Positions 46,676 through 56,168 of a stretch of DNA of 64,000 bases are shown here, in pieces. Location of the stretch: NCBI GenBank assembly GCA_031253995.1, contig JAIRVG010000063.1, positions 48,211 to 112,210 of the forward strand, in the 5' to 3' direction. Source of the stretch: Paucimonas sp. GTDB taxonomy: Bacteria; Pseudomonadota; Gammaproteobacteria; Pseudomonadales; Pseudomonadaceae. Each line of letters opens with the position of its first letter. Positions within the stretch are counted from its first letter, which is position 1. Under the pieces are notes generated by a model. That model was not told the DNA's origin, did no database searches, and saw only the letters and a program-made list of their open reading frames with translations. The translations under genes and the position numbers were made by a program.

Positions 46676-46711
46676 ACCTTGTGGGAGCGGGTTTACCCGC
46701 TCCCACAAGGT
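46676..46711. repeat. REP-like perfect palindrome
   Basis: ACCTTGTGGGAGCGGGT and its exact complement, 17-bp arms around TT, between convergent hglS and the chemoreceptor gene. Confidence 0.85.
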
Positions 46712-46728
46712 TTGCGGTGTTGCGTGGA

Positions 46729-48702
46729 TCAGTGGCGAACGCGGAACCGGTCCACTTCCTGGCGCAACTGCTCCGCCAACCCCTCCAGTTCCCGCGCCGT
46801 CGAGGCCAGGTTGTTGGCCACTTCCCGCTGATCACTGTTGGCCAGGGCAATGCTCTGCAGGTTGTTGCTCAGCACCGTCGCCGTAGCGCTCTGCTCCTGG
46901 GTCGCGGTATTGATCGCCGCGAACTGTTCACCGGCACTGCGGCTCTGCTCGTCGATCCGCGCCAGCGCCTCGGCCACCCGGGCATTGCGCTCCAGGCCTT
47001 CGCGCATCAGGCGGTTGCCCTGCTCCATGGTGCTGATGGCATGCCCGGTCTGCTGCTGCACGCTGTCGATCATCCCGGAGATTTCATCCGTGGCCTCGCG
47101 AGTACGCGCGGCCAGGTGACGAACCTCATCAGCCACCACCGCGAAACCACGCCCCTGCTCACCCGCCCGCGCCGCCTCGATGGCAGCGTTGAGCGCCAGC
47201 AGGTTGGTCTGCTCGGCAATCGCGGTGATCACGCCGACGATGCCGCCGATGTCCTGCGAGCGCGCACCGAGGATGTCGATCACCTTGGCGGTATCGCCCA
47301 GGGCCTCGGCGATCTGCTGCAGCGAGTCCGACGCCTGCTCCATCGAGGCCCGGCCAATGCGGGTCTGCTGGGCATTGTCGCGGGCCATGCGCTCGGTGTT
47401 GCCCATGCTGTCGGCGATGCCCATGGATGTGGCGCTGAACTCTTCCACCGCGCCCGCCATGCTGGTGATCTCGCCGGACTGCTGTTCCATGCCATCGCAG
47501 GCGCCAGTCGACAGGTCGGCCAGGGCATGGGCACGGTTGCCCACCTGCTGCGAGGCCTCGCGAATGCGCACCACCATGCTCGCCAGTGCCTCGCCCATAT
47601 GGTTGAAGCTGGCAGCGAGCTGGCCGATCTCGTCGTGGCTGGTGACCTTCAGGCGCACGTCCAGGTCGCCGGCGCCCAGGGCTTCGGCCTGGTGCACCAG
47701 GTCGCTCAGCGGCCGCAGCTTGCGGCGCAGCAGCCACAGCGTGGCGCCCACCGCCAGCAGCATGGCCAGCAGGCTGCCGATGGCCAGGCGGGTGCCGACG
47801 CTCCAGGTCACCGCGCGAATCTCCGCCTCCGGCATGCTCGCCACCACGGTCCAGGGCCCGCCGGCAAAGGGCACGGCAACGCTGTAGAGCTGCTCGCCGC
47901 CATCGTTCCAGAAGCGGCCCTCACCGGGCTTGCCCAGCAGATCCGCCACGGCCTGTTCGCCGCCGGTCACGCCGGCAGGGGGTACCAGCCAGTGCTGTTG
48001 CTCGTCGAGCAGGGCCAGCGAGCCGGTCTGGCCGATGCGGAAGCGCTTGAGGTTGTCGAACTGGGTCTTCTGTGCGTCGGTGTAGTCGAAGCCGACAAAG
48101 AGGATGGCGATCACCCGCCCGGCGCTGTCACGCACCGGGGTGTACTGGGTCATGTAGAAGCGCTCGAACAGCAGCGCCCGGCCGACATAGGGCTGACCGG
48201 ACATGATCCGCCCATAGGCCGGGCTCTTGCGGTCGAGCAGGGTGCCGATGGCGCGGCTGCCGTCCTGCTTGGTCAGCGAGGTGCTGATGCGGACGAAGTC
48301 ATCGCCGCTGCGCACGAAGATCGTCGCGACACCGGCGGTCATCTGGTGGAATTCGTCGACTTCGCTGAAATCGTTGTTCAGCGCCTGGCCATCGAGGAAC
48401 AGCCCGGGCGTGGCCACGCCGGCTACCGGAATCGAGGTACCGGCCTGCACGCTGAGGTCCTTGAAGCGCTTTTCGAACAGCCCGGCGAGGCGCTGGGTGC
48501 TCTCGCGCAGGGAGTCGTGGAAGGTGCCGAGCTGGTCGGCCAGCAGGCGTGCCTCGCTGGTGAGGTGTTCCTGGCGGGTGACAAGGTTGGCGTGGTCGAG
48601 GGAGCGCAGGGCAAACAGGGTGCTGCCGCTGATCACGACGGCAAGCACGGCGGCCAGCGCAAGGCCAAGCTGGGAGGCAATCCGGGCGCGAGGTTGAGAC
48701 AT
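46729..48702 (-). CDS. Methyl-accepting chemotaxis protein with Cache-type sensor
   Basis: 657 residues. N-terminal membrane helix (about 14-34), a periplasmic region of some 280 residues of Cache_3-Cache_2 character (FVRSGDDFVRISTSLTKQDGSRAIGTLL and GRVIAILFVGFDYTDAQ in part), a second helix near 325-345, HAMP, and the signalling hairpin tip EQTNLLALNAAIEAARAGEQG. There is no C-terminal CheR-binding pentapeptide (ends RQEVDRFRVRH). Ligand unknown; Cache_3-Cache_2 receptors often bind organic or amino acids. Confidence 0.93.
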   Translation of the reverse strand: MSQPRARIASQLGLALAAVLAVVISGSTLFALRSLDHANLVTRQEHLTSEARLLADQLGTFHDSLRESTQRLAGLFEKRFKDLSVQAGTSIPVAGVATPGLFLDGQALNNDFSEVDEFHQMTAGVATIFVRSGDDFVRISTSLTKQDGSRAIGTLLDRKSPAYGRIMSGQPYVGRALLFERFYMTQYTPVRDSAGRVIAILFVGFDYTDAQKTQFDNLKRFRIGQTGSLALLDEQQHWLVPPAGVTGGEQAVADLLGKPGEGRFWNDGGEQLYSVAVPFAGGPWTVVASMPEAEIRAVTWSVGTRLAIGSLLAMLLAVGATLWLLRRKLRPLSDLVHQAEALGAGDLDVRLKVTSHDEIGQLAASFNHMGEALASMVVRIREASQQVGNRAHALADLSTGACDGMEQQSGEITSMAGAVEEFSATSMGIADSMGNTERMARDNAQQTRIGRASMEQASDSLQQIAEALGDTAKVIDILGARSQDIGGIVGVITAIAEQTNLLALNAAIEAARAGEQGRGFAVVADEVRHLAARTREATDEISGMIDSVQQQTGHAISTMEQGNRLMREGLERNARVAEALARIDEQSRSAGEQFAAINTATQEQSATATVLSNNLQSIALANSDQREVANNLASTARELEGLAEQLRQEVDRFRVRH

Positions 48703-48848
48703 GAAAACTCCTGGCGAGAGAGGCCGGGATCATCCTGATCGCGGTGCACGATGGGCATGGTCATGGGCCTCGTTCCGGGCCCTCGCCTCCTACTTCGGCG
48801 CACCGACGCATTACTTGAGTGATGAGCACGGATATTTAGCGCAAACGG

Positions 48849-49793
48849 TCATTCGCTGTTGTTTGGGTCATTTGCCTGCAACATCGCCACCGCTGGCAAC
48901 TGCATGGCCCGCGCCTCGCCCTGCAGGAAATCGCTGAGCCGGCGCAGGCGCTCGCCGCCAGGCCGGGTGCGCGGCCAGACCAGATAGTAGTCCAGGCCGC
49001 TGGCTACTGCCGCCGGCCACGGCAGGCTGAGACGGCCCTGGGCGACGTCCTCGGCGACCATCAGCAGATCGCCCATGGACACACCATAGCCCCGCGCCGC
49101 AGCGATCATGCCCAGCTCCAGGGTGTCGAACACCTGGCCGCCCTTGAGCGACACCTGTTCGGTCAGGCCCATGCGCGCCAGCCAGGTGCGCCAGTCGCGC
49201 TTGTCCGGGGTGGGGTGCAGCAGTTCGCAGGTGGCCAAGCGCTCCACGGTCCAGGGCCCGTCGTTGAGCAGGCCGGGAGCGCCCACCGGAACCAGCAGTT
49301 CGGAAAACAGCCGGCTCACCTCCCAGTCCGGCGGGAAATGCCCGTCGCCCAGCAACACCGCGCAATCGAAGGGCTCCTGGTTGAAGTCGACATGGTCGAC
49401 GTCCATCCAGGCGCTGGTCAGTTGCACCTCGTTGCCCGGCTGCAGGTGACGGAAGCGGCTGAGCCGCGCCAGCAGCCAGCGCATGGTCAGGGTCGAGGGG
49501 GCTTTCATGCGCAGGATGCCTTCCTCGCTGCGCAAGGTGCTGCAGGCCCGTTCCAGCGCGGCGAAGCCTTCGCGCACGCCGGGCAGCAGCAGGCGCGCCG
49601 CTTCGGTGAGTTGCAGGCTGCGGCCATTGCGCATGAACAGGCGGCAGGCGAAGTGTTCTTCGAGGGTGCGGATATGCCGGCTCACCGCGCTCTGGGTGAT
49701 GTTCAGCTCATCCGCCGCGCGGGTGAACGAACTGTGCCGCGCCGCCGCCTCGAAGGCGCGCAGGGCGTACAGCGGGGGAAGACGATGGGACAT
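48849..49793 (-). CDS. LysR-family transcriptional regulator (GcvA-like)
   Basis: 314 residues with HTH FTRAADELNITQSAVSRHIRTLE near the start and an effector domain ending near residue 295. Start MSHRLPPLYALRAFEAAARH is typical of GcvA/AmpR-type LysR proteins. It is divergent from a MATE pump gene with 134 bp between start codons, so it may regulate it or be autoregulated. The inducer is unknown. Confidence 0.9.
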   Translation of the reverse strand: MSHRLPPLYALRAFEAAARHSSFTRAADELNITQSAVSRHIRTLEEHFACRLFMRNGRSLQLTEAARLLLPGVREGFAALERACSTLRSEEGILRMKAPSTLTMRWLLARLSRFRHLQPGNEVQLTSAWMDVDHVDFNQEPFDCAVLLGDGHFPPDWEVSRLFSELLVPVGAPGLLNDGPWTVERLATCELLHPTPDKRDWRTWLARMGLTEQVSLKGGQVFDTLELGMIAAARGYGVSMGDLLMVAEDVAQGRLSLPWPAAVASGLDYYLVWPRTRPGGERLRRLSDFLQGEARAMQLPAVAMLQANDPNNSE

Positions 49794-49927
49794 GGCGAAC
49801 CTCCGTGAGCGCGCATCTTCGCATGAGTTTTACTCATGCCACTGATCGTTTTTATCCTTTTGTGCGAGTTGACGCAAAGGTCGAGAATTGGCGGCTTGTC
49901 ATTCTCTTTCGCAAAAGGACACCGATC

Positions 49928-51316
49928 ATGCAGGCGGCGCCAACCCATGAACTCAAGGCACTGCTGCGGCTGGCGGGGCCGCTGGTGGCTTCGCAGTTGG
50001 CGCACATGCTGATGCTGCTCACCGACACCTTCATGATGGCCAGGATCAGCCCCGAGGCTCTCGCCGGCGGCGGGCTGGGTGCGGCGAGCTATTCGTTCGT
50101 GTCGATCTTCTGCCTGGGCGTGATCGCCGCGGTGGGCACCCTGGTCGCCATTCGCCATGGCGCCGGCGATGCCGAAGGCGCCACCCGCCTGACCCAGGCC
50201 GGGCTGTGGCTGGCCTGGGTGATGGCGGTGGTCGCGGCGCTGGTGCTGTGGAACCTGGGACCGGTGCTGTTGCTGCTCGGCCAGCAGCCCGGCAACGTCG
50301 AGAATGCCAGCCACTTCCTGCTGTTGCTGCCCTTCGCCCTGCCCGGCTACCTGACCTTCATGGCCCTGCGCGGCTTCACCAGTGCGCTGGGGCGTTCGGC
50401 GCCGGTGATGGTCATCAGCCTGGTGGGGACCGTGGCCAACTTCCTGCTCAACTACGCGTTGATCGAGGGCATGTTCGGCCTGCCGAAGCTGGGGCTGGTG
50501 GGTATCGGCCTGGTCACGGCGCTGGTGGCCAATGCCATGGCCATTGCCCTGGCCCTGTATATCCGCCGGCATCCGGCCTATGCGCCCTACCCGATCCGGC
50601 GCAACCTGTCGCGGCCGTCGTTGCCGGCGCTGCGCGAGCTGTGGCGGCTGGGGCTGCCGATTGGCGGCACCTACACGGTGGAAGTCGGCCTGTTCGCCTT
50701 CGCCGCGCTGTGCATGGGCACCATGGGCAGTACCGAGCTGGGCGCGCACCAGATCGCCCTGCAGATCGTGTCGACGGCGTTCATGATCCCGGCGGGCCTG
50801 TCCTATGCGGTGACCATGCGCGTCGGCCTGCACTATGGCGCCGACCGTCTGCTGGCGGCACGCAGTGCGGGGCGGCTGGGGATCGGCTTCGGCGCGGCGG
50901 TGATGCTGGGGTTCTCGGTACTCTTCTGGTTGATGCCGGAGCCGTTGGTGGGGCTGTTCCTCGACCTGGAGGATCCGGCCTTCGCCGGGGTGGTGCACCT
51001 GGCGGTGAGCCTGTTGATGGTCGCGGCGTGGTTCGAGCTGTTCGACGGCATCCAGACCGTGGCGATGGGCTCGATTCGCGGGCTCAAGGACGCCAGGACG
51101 ACGTTCCTGGTGGGGCTGTTCTGCTATTGGGTGATTGGGGCGCCGGCGGCGTGGATCATGGCGTTTCCGCTGGAGATGGGCGCGGTGGGCGTGTGGTGGG
51201 GGCTGGCGCTGGGGTTGGCGTTTGCGGCGATCAGCCTGACGCTGGCGTTCGAGTGGCGGATGAGGCGGATGATCGGTGGGGTGGCCGTGCCTTCGACCGT
51301 GACACGGTCTGTATAA
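49928..51316 (+). CDS. MATE-family multidrug efflux transporter
   Basis: 462 residues from the ATG at 49928, preceded by CAAAAGGACACCGATC; a longer upstream frame includes a non-hydrophobic leader and is rejected. Twelve hydrophobic helices in two halves; MATE/NorM signatures LAGPLVASQLAHMLMLLTDTFM in helix 1 and FDGIQTVAMGSIRGLKD near helix 10. Sodium- or proton-driven drug export is expected. It ends two bases before a 95-bp palindrome. Confidence 0.92.
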   Translation: MQAAPTHELKALLRLAGPLVASQLAHMLMLLTDTFMMARISPEALAGGGLGAASYSFVSIFCLGVIAAVGTLVAIRHGAGDAEGATRLTQAGLWLAWVMAVVAALVLWNLGPVLLLLGQQPGNVENASHFLLLLPFALPGYLTFMALRGFTSALGRSAPVMVISLVGTVANFLLNYALIEGMFGLPKLGLVGIGLVTALVANAMAIALALYIRRHPAYAPYPIRRNLSRPSLPALRELWRLGLPIGGTYTVEVGLFAFAALCMGTMGSTELGAHQIALQIVSTAFMIPAGLSYAVTMRVGLHYGADRLLAARSAGRLGIGFGAAVMLGFSVLFWLMPEPLVGLFLDLEDPAFAGVVHLAVSLLMVAAWFELFDGIQTVAMGSIRGLKDARTTFLVGLFCYWVIGAPAAWIMAFPLEMGAVGVWWGLALGLAFAAISLTLAFEWRMRRMIGGVAVPSTVTRSV

Positions 51317-51317
51317 G

Positions 51318-51412
51318 CGACGCGGACCTGTGGGAGCGGGTTTACCCGCGATTGCGATGGTGAATTCACTACCGCAATCGCGGGTAAACCCGCTCCCACA
51401 AGGTCCGCGTCG
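51318..51412. repeat. 95-bp near-perfect palindrome between convergent genes
   Basis: Arms 51318-51356 and 51373-51412 (39 and 40 nt) are complementary except for one bulged base. The core is a REP-type GGGAGCGGGTTTACCC. The 16-nt centre contains GTGAATTCAC, itself palindromic. It fills the gap between the MATE stop (51316) and the EAL-gene stop (51417). Confidence 0.9.
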
Positions 51413-51416
51413 TTTC

Positions 51417-53081
51417 CTATAGCGCTACCGGTTTCTGTACCGCATTCAGCAGCAGGTATTCCACCAGCGGCTCGATCGCCAGCGGCTTGCTGATCAGGAA
51501 GCCCTGCACCTGGTCACAGCCGAAGCTGCGCAGCAGGTCCATCTGCTCCTCGGTCTCCACCCCCTCCGCCACCACATCCAGATGAAGGTTGTGCGCCAGG
51601 TTGATCATGGCGTGCACCAGCTTGCGGTTCTCCTCCCGCTGCTCCATCCCCCCGACGAAACTGCGATCCACCTTGAGCAAGGCAATCGGCAGGCTGTTGA
51701 GGTGGACGAAGGACGAGAAGCCGGTACCGAAGTCATCCAGCGAGAAGCGCACACCCAGCCGCCCGAGGGCGTCCATGGTCTGCTTGACCAGGTCGTTGCG
51801 GCGCATCACCGCGGTTTCCGTCAGTTCGAACTCCAGCCAGCGCGCGTCCACGCCATGTTGCACGATCAGCCGGCTCAGGGTCGCCAGCAACTGGCTGTCC
51901 TGGAACTGGCGGAACGACAGGTTCACCGCCATGTGCAACGGTGCCAGGCCTCGCTCGCGCAGGACCTGCATGTCCCGCAGCGCCCGGGAAATCACCCAGT
52001 AGCCCAGCGGCACGATCAGCCCGCTCTGCTCGGCCAGCGGCACGAACTCACTCGGTGGCAGCAGGCCGCGTTCGGCATGGCGCCAGCGCACCAGGGCCTC
52101 CAGGCCGACGATACGGCCCTCGGCCAGGTCCAGGCGCGGCTGGTAGTGCAGTTCCAGTTCGTCACGGCGCAGGGCGCGGCGCAGCTCGCTTTCAAGGTCG
52201 GCGAGGCTGCGGGCGTTGCGGTTGATGCGCTCGTCGAACACGTGGTACGTGCAGCCGTGGGTGCCCTTGGCCTGCTGCATGGCGATGTGCGCGTGCCACA
52301 TCAGCGGGTCGGCACCCGCCTGGGCGCGGGCATGGGCCACGCCGAGGCTGCAGCCGATCAGCAGGCTTTCGCCGTCGATCCAGTAGGGTTCGGCCAGGGC
52401 CTCGACTATCCGTTCGGCCATGCGCTCGGCACGCTGCGGTTCGCGGCGGGTGTCGATGAGCAGGGCAAATTCGTCGCTGCCCAGGCGTGCCACGCGGTCG
52501 CCGGCTTCCAGCTGGCTCTTCAGGCGGCCTACCACCTGCAGGATCAGGCGGTCGCCGCCCTGGTGGCCAAGGGCGTCGTTGGCGTGGCGGAAGTTGTCGA
52601 GGTCGAGATGGCCAAGGGCGACGCCGCGGCCGTCGTTCTCGGCCAGGCGCGCCGTCAGCAGGGTCTGGAAGCCCTGGCGGTTGGCGATGCCGGTGAGCGG
52701 GTCTTCCTCGGCCAGACGCTGCAGGGTGGACTCCAGCACCCCGCGCTCGCGCACATGGCGCAGGCAGCGACGCAGGGTGTCGCTGCCCAGCTGACCGCGC
52801 ACCAGCCAGTCGCTGACCCCGGGCGGCGCCTTGGCCGGCTCGGCATCCAGCAGCAGCACCATCGGCAGGTCGCAGCGCCCCGGCGCCGGCTGGCGACCCG
52901 GGGTGGTCAACACCACGGCGTTGCGGTCGCGGGCGAACAGGCTGTCCACCGACTCCCAGCTCGGCGCCGTCAGCAATACCGCAGTGCCCGCCAGCGGCAA
53001 CAGAGACTCGCCGAGAGCCATCGCCCACTCGGGTTCCTCAGCCAGCAGAAGCAAACGCAACGGTTCGGCAGGCGTAGACAA
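51417..53081 (-). CDS. GGDEF/EAL domain c-di-GMP signalling protein
   Basis: 554 residues. Residues 1-105 form a receiver-like domain without an obvious phospho-Asp pocket. The GGDEF domain carries GSDEF at 201-205, a non-standard active-site loop, with DPLTGIANRQGF before it. The EAL domain is complete: EALVRW (327-332), NLSFRQF, ELTETAVM, DDFGTGFSS, KVDRSFV, AEGVET and QGFLISKPL. Phosphodiesterase activity is likely and cyclase activity doubtful. No membrane segment is apparent. Confidence 0.9.
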   Translation of the reverse strand: MSTPAEPLRLLLLAEEPEWAMALGESLLPLAGTAVLLTAPSWESVDSLFARDRNAVVLTTPGRQPAPGRCDLPMVLLLDAEPAKAPPGVSDWLVRGQLGSDTLRRCLRHVRERGVLESTLQRLAEEDPLTGIANRQGFQTLLTARLAENDGRGVALGHLDLDNFRHANDALGHQGGDRLILQVVGRLKSQLEAGDRVARLGSDEFALLIDTRREPQRAERMAERIVEALAEPYWIDGESLLIGCSLGVAHARAQAGADPLMWHAHIAMQQAKGTHGCTYHVFDERINRNARSLADLESELRRALRRDELELHYQPRLDLAEGRIVGLEALVRWRHAERGLLPPSEFVPLAEQSGLIVPLGYWVISRALRDMQVLRERGLAPLHMAVNLSFRQFQDSQLLATLSRLIVQHGVDARWLEFELTETAVMRRNDLVKQTMDALGRLGVRFSLDDFGTGFSSFVHLNSLPIALLKVDRSFVGGMEQREENRKLVHAMINLAHNLHLDVVAEGVETEEQMDLLRSFGCDQVQGFLISKPLAIEPLVEYLLLNAVQKPVAL

Positions 53082-53154
53082 GCTCTCTCCTTAGTTACCA
53101 GCGCGCGAGCGCAGACAGGGCGCGGGATAAATCGTTTGTTACAACGGCACTAAT

Positions 53155-53173
53155 GTAAATGATTTTCACTTGA
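53155..53173. promoter_or_regulatory. Possible Fur-like box
   Basis: GTAAATGATTTTCACTTGA matches 11 of 19 positions of the Fur consensus, including the core AATGAT-TTTCA. It is 74 bp upstream of the GGDEF/EAL start and 176 bp upstream of rep. Weak evidence. Confidence 0.25.
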
Positions 53174-53348
53174 AACAACCCTATGTGTTTCAGGAAAAAT
53201 CCATCCATTCGGAGGCGCATCCTGATGGAAAGTAGCAGAGCCGGCAAATTTAGATATTGTGCTGCGTCACACTGTCAGACGGTCGCGCCATGAAGGCGAA
53301 GCCCTGTTAAACTGCGCGGCTATTTTTCAGCCACCCCCGGTTTACGTC

Positions 53349-55358
53349 ATGTCCCGACTCAATCCCCGGCAGCAAGAAGCCGTGAACTACGTCGGCGGCC
53401 CGCTCCTGGTACTTGCCGGCGCAGGCTCCGGCAAGACCAGCGTGATCACCCGCAAGATCGCCCACCTGATCCAGAACTGCGGGATCCGCGCCCAGTACAT
53501 CGTGGCCATGACCTTCACCAACAAGGCCGCGCGGGAGATGAAGGAGCGGGTCGGCACCCTGCTGCGCAAGGGCGAGGGCCGCGGCCTGACGGTCTCGACC
53601 TTCCACAACCTCGGTCTGAACATCATCCGCAAGGAACACGTGCGCCTGGGCTACAAGCCCGGTTTCTCGATCTTCGACGAAACCGACGTGAAGGCCCTGA
53701 TGACCGACATCATGCAGAAGGAGTATTCCGGGGACGACGGCGTCGACGAGATCAAGAACATGATCGGCGCCTGGAAGAACGACCTGATCCTGCCCCCCGA
53801 GGCCCTGGAAAAGGCGCGCAATCCCAAGGAGCAGACCGCCGCCATCGTCTACATGCACTACCAGCGCACGCTCAAGGCGTTCAACGCGGTGGACTTCGAC
53901 GACCTGATCCTGCTGCCGGTGAAGCTGTTCGAGGAACACACCGACATCCTGGAAAAGTGGCAGAACCGCGTGCGCTACCTGCTGGTGGACGAATACCAGG
54001 ACACCAACGCCAGCCAGTACCTGCTGGTGAAGATGCTGATCGGCACGCGCAACCAGTTCACCGTGGTGGGCGACGACGACCAGTCGATCTACGCCTGGCG
54101 CGGCGCGCGGCCGGAAAACCTGATGCTGCTCAAGGATGACTACCCGTCCCTGAAGGTGGTGATGCTGGAGCAGAACTACCGCTCCACCAGCCGCATCCTG
54201 CGCTGCGCCAACGTGCTGATCTCGAACAACCCGCACGCCTTCGAGAAGCAGCTGTGGAGCGAGATGGGCCACGGCGACGAGATCCGCGTGATCCGCTGCA
54301 AGAACGAGGAAGCCGAGGCCGAGCGGGTGGCCATGGAGATCCTCAGCCTGCACCTGCGCACCGACCGCCCGTACAGCGATTTCGCCATCCTCTATCGCGG
54401 CAACTACCAGGCCAAGCTGATCGAGCTGAAGCTGCAGCACCACCAGGTGCCGTACCGCCTGTCCGGCGGCAACAGCTTCTTCGGGCGCCAGGAAGTGAAG
54501 GACCTGATGGCCTACTTCCGCCTGCTGGTGAACCCGGACGACGACAACGCCTACCTGCGGGTGATCAACGTGCCGCGCCGGGAAATCGGCTCGACCACCC
54601 TGGAAAAGCTCGGCAACTACGCCACCGAGCGCAAGATCTCGATGTACGCCGCCAGCGAGGAGCTGGGCCTGCGCGAGCACCTCGACGCGCGCTTCACCGA
54701 CCGCCTGGAGCGCTTCAAGCGCTGGATGGACAAGGTCCGCGAGCAGGTGGCCCTGGAAGATCCGATCGCCGCGCTGCGCAGCATGGTGATGGACATCGAT
54801 TACGAAAACTGGATTCGCAGCAACAGTTCCAGCGACAAGGCCGCGGACTTCCGCATGGGCAACGTCTGGTTCCTCATCGACGCGCTGAAAAGCACGCTGG
54901 AGAAGGACGAGGACGGCGACATGACCATCGAGGACGCCATCGGCAAGCTGGTGCTGCGCGATATGCTGGAGCGCCAGCAGGAAGAGGAAGAAGGCGCCGA
55001 GGGCGTGCAGATGATGACCCTGCATGCGTCCAAGGGCCTGGAATTCCCCTACGTGTTCATCATGGGCATGGAGGAGGAAATCCTCCCGCACCGCTCCAGT
55101 ATCGAAGCCGACACCATCGAGGAAGAACGCCGCCTGGCGTATGTCGGCATTACCCGGGCCCGCCAGACCCTGGCCTTCACCTTCGCTGCCAAGCGCAAGC
55201 AGTACGGCGAGATCATCGATTGTTCGCCGAGCCGCTTCCTGGATGAGCTGCCGGAGGATGACCTGGCCTGGGAAGGACTGGACGACGCACCGGTAGAAGT
55301 CAAGGCGGCACGGGGCAATACGGCGCTGGCGGATATCCGCGCCATGCTCAAACGGTAG
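53349..55358 (+). CDS. rep: Rep, ATP-dependent DNA helicase
   Basis: 669 residues from the ATG at 53349 (MSRLNPRQQEAVNYVGGPLLVLAGAGSGKT). SF1A helicase motifs: Walker A AGAGSGKTSVITRKIAHLI, motif II LLVDEYQDTN, motif III VGDDDQSIYAWRGA, motif IV EQNYRST, motif V MTLHASKGLEFPYVFI, motif VI RRLAYVGITRARQ. It is a 3'-5' helicase that clears protein roadblocks ahead of forks. An earlier in-frame start at 53259 is ignored. Confidence 0.96.
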   Translation: MSRLNPRQQEAVNYVGGPLLVLAGAGSGKTSVITRKIAHLIQNCGIRAQYIVAMTFTNKAAREMKERVGTLLRKGEGRGLTVSTFHNLGLNIIRKEHVRLGYKPGFSIFDETDVKALMTDIMQKEYSGDDGVDEIKNMIGAWKNDLILPPEALEKARNPKEQTAAIVYMHYQRTLKAFNAVDFDDLILLPVKLFEEHTDILEKWQNRVRYLLVDEYQDTNASQYLLVKMLIGTRNQFTVVGDDDQSIYAWRGARPENLMLLKDDYPSLKVVMLEQNYRSTSRILRCANVLISNNPHAFEKQLWSEMGHGDEIRVIRCKNEEAEAERVAMEILSLHLRTDRPYSDFAILYRGNYQAKLIELKLQHHQVPYRLSGGNSFFGRQEVKDLMAYFRLLVNPDDDNAYLRVINVPRREIGSTTLEKLGNYATERKISMYAASEELGLREHLDARFTDRLERFKRWMDKVREQVALEDPIAALRSMVMDIDYENWIRSNSSSDKAADFRMGNVWFLIDALKSTLEKDEDGDMTIEDAIGKLVLRDMLERQQEEEEGAEGVQMMTLHASKGLEFPYVFIMGMEEEILPHRSSIEADTIEEERRLAYVGITRARQTLAFTFAAKRKQYGEIIDCSPSRFLDELPEDDLAWEGLDDAPVEVKAARGNTALADIRAMLKR

Positions 55359-55423
55359 ATAATCAACCCTTCAATCGCCCTGGCCCATGCCGGGGCCTTT
55401 TGCTTACATCCGAGGAAACACCC

Positions 55424-55993
55424 GTGGAAGCACTGCAGCAGAAGATTCGCGAAGAAGGCATCGTGCTTTCCGACCAGGTCCTGAAAGTCGATGCGTTTCT
55501 CAACCACCAGATCGATCCTGCGCTGATGGCGCTGATCGGCGACGAGTTCGCCCGCCTGTTCGCCGATTCCGGCGTGACCAAGATCGTCACCATCGAAGCC
55601 TCGGGCATCGCCCCGGCGGTGATGACTGGCCTGAAGCTCGGCGTGCCGGTGATCTTCGCGCGCAAGCACCAGTCCCTGACCCTGACGGAAAACCTGCTGA
55701 CCGCGTCGGTGTATTCCTTCACCAAGCAGACCGAGAACACCGTGGCCATCTCGCCGCGTCACCTGAACAGCAGCGACCGCGTGCTGGTGATCGACGACTT
55801 CCTGGCCAACGGCAAGGCGTCCCAGGCGCTGATCTCGATCATCAAGCAGGCTGGCGCCACCGTTGCCGGCCTGGGTATCGTCATCGAGAAGTCGTTCCAG
55901 GGCGGCCGTGCCGAGCTGGATGCGCAGGGCTACCGCGTCGAATCGCTGGCCCGGGTGAAATCGCTGGAAGGCGGCCAGGTCACCTTCCTCTGA
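55424..55993 (+). CDS. xpt: Xanthine phosphoribosyltransferase
   Basis: 189 residues from a GTG start at 55424, after CGAGGAAACACCC. MEALQQKIREEGIVLSDQVLKVDAFLNHQIDP aligns with the start of Bacillus Xpt in memory. The PRPP motif is RVLVIDDFLANGKAS and the PPi-loop region is ARKHQSLTLTE. It salvages xanthine to XMP. 65 bp after rep, with its own terminator downstream. Confidence 0.93.
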   Translation: MEALQQKIREEGIVLSDQVLKVDAFLNHQIDPALMALIGDEFARLFADSGVTKIVTIEASGIAPAVMTGLKLGVPVIFARKHQSLTLTENLLTASVYSFTKQTENTVAISPRHLNSSDRVLVIDDFLANGKASQALISIIKQAGATVAGLGIVIEKSFQGGRAELDAQGYRVESLARVKSLEGGQVTFL

Positions 55994-56015
55994 CCTCGAC
56001 CTCCGGTGCGGATGT

Positions 56016-56055
56016 AAAAAGCCCGCCGCCACAGTGATGTGGCGGCGGGCTTTTT
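56016..56055. terminator. Perfect intrinsic terminator after xpt
   Basis: AAAAAGCCCGCCGCCACA (56016-56033), GTGA loop, then the exact complement (56038-56055) ending in TTTTT. Works in both directions. Confidence 0.93.
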
Positions 56056-56084
56056 CATGCCGGGAGGTTTTGTAGTGCCTGTGA

Positions 56085-56168
56085 GGGCCCTATCGCTGGC
56101 AAGCCAGCTCCCACAGGTCCAGCGGCGCACCCGTCCCTGTGGGAGCTGGCTTGCCAGCGATGAGGCCC
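56085..56168. repeat. Inverted REP pair downstream of lapC
   Basis: Arms near 56091-56117 and 56136-56162 carry TCGCTGGCAAGCCAGCTCCC and its complement, the same class as 25975-26101, reaching right up to the lapC stop. Confidence 0.85.
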
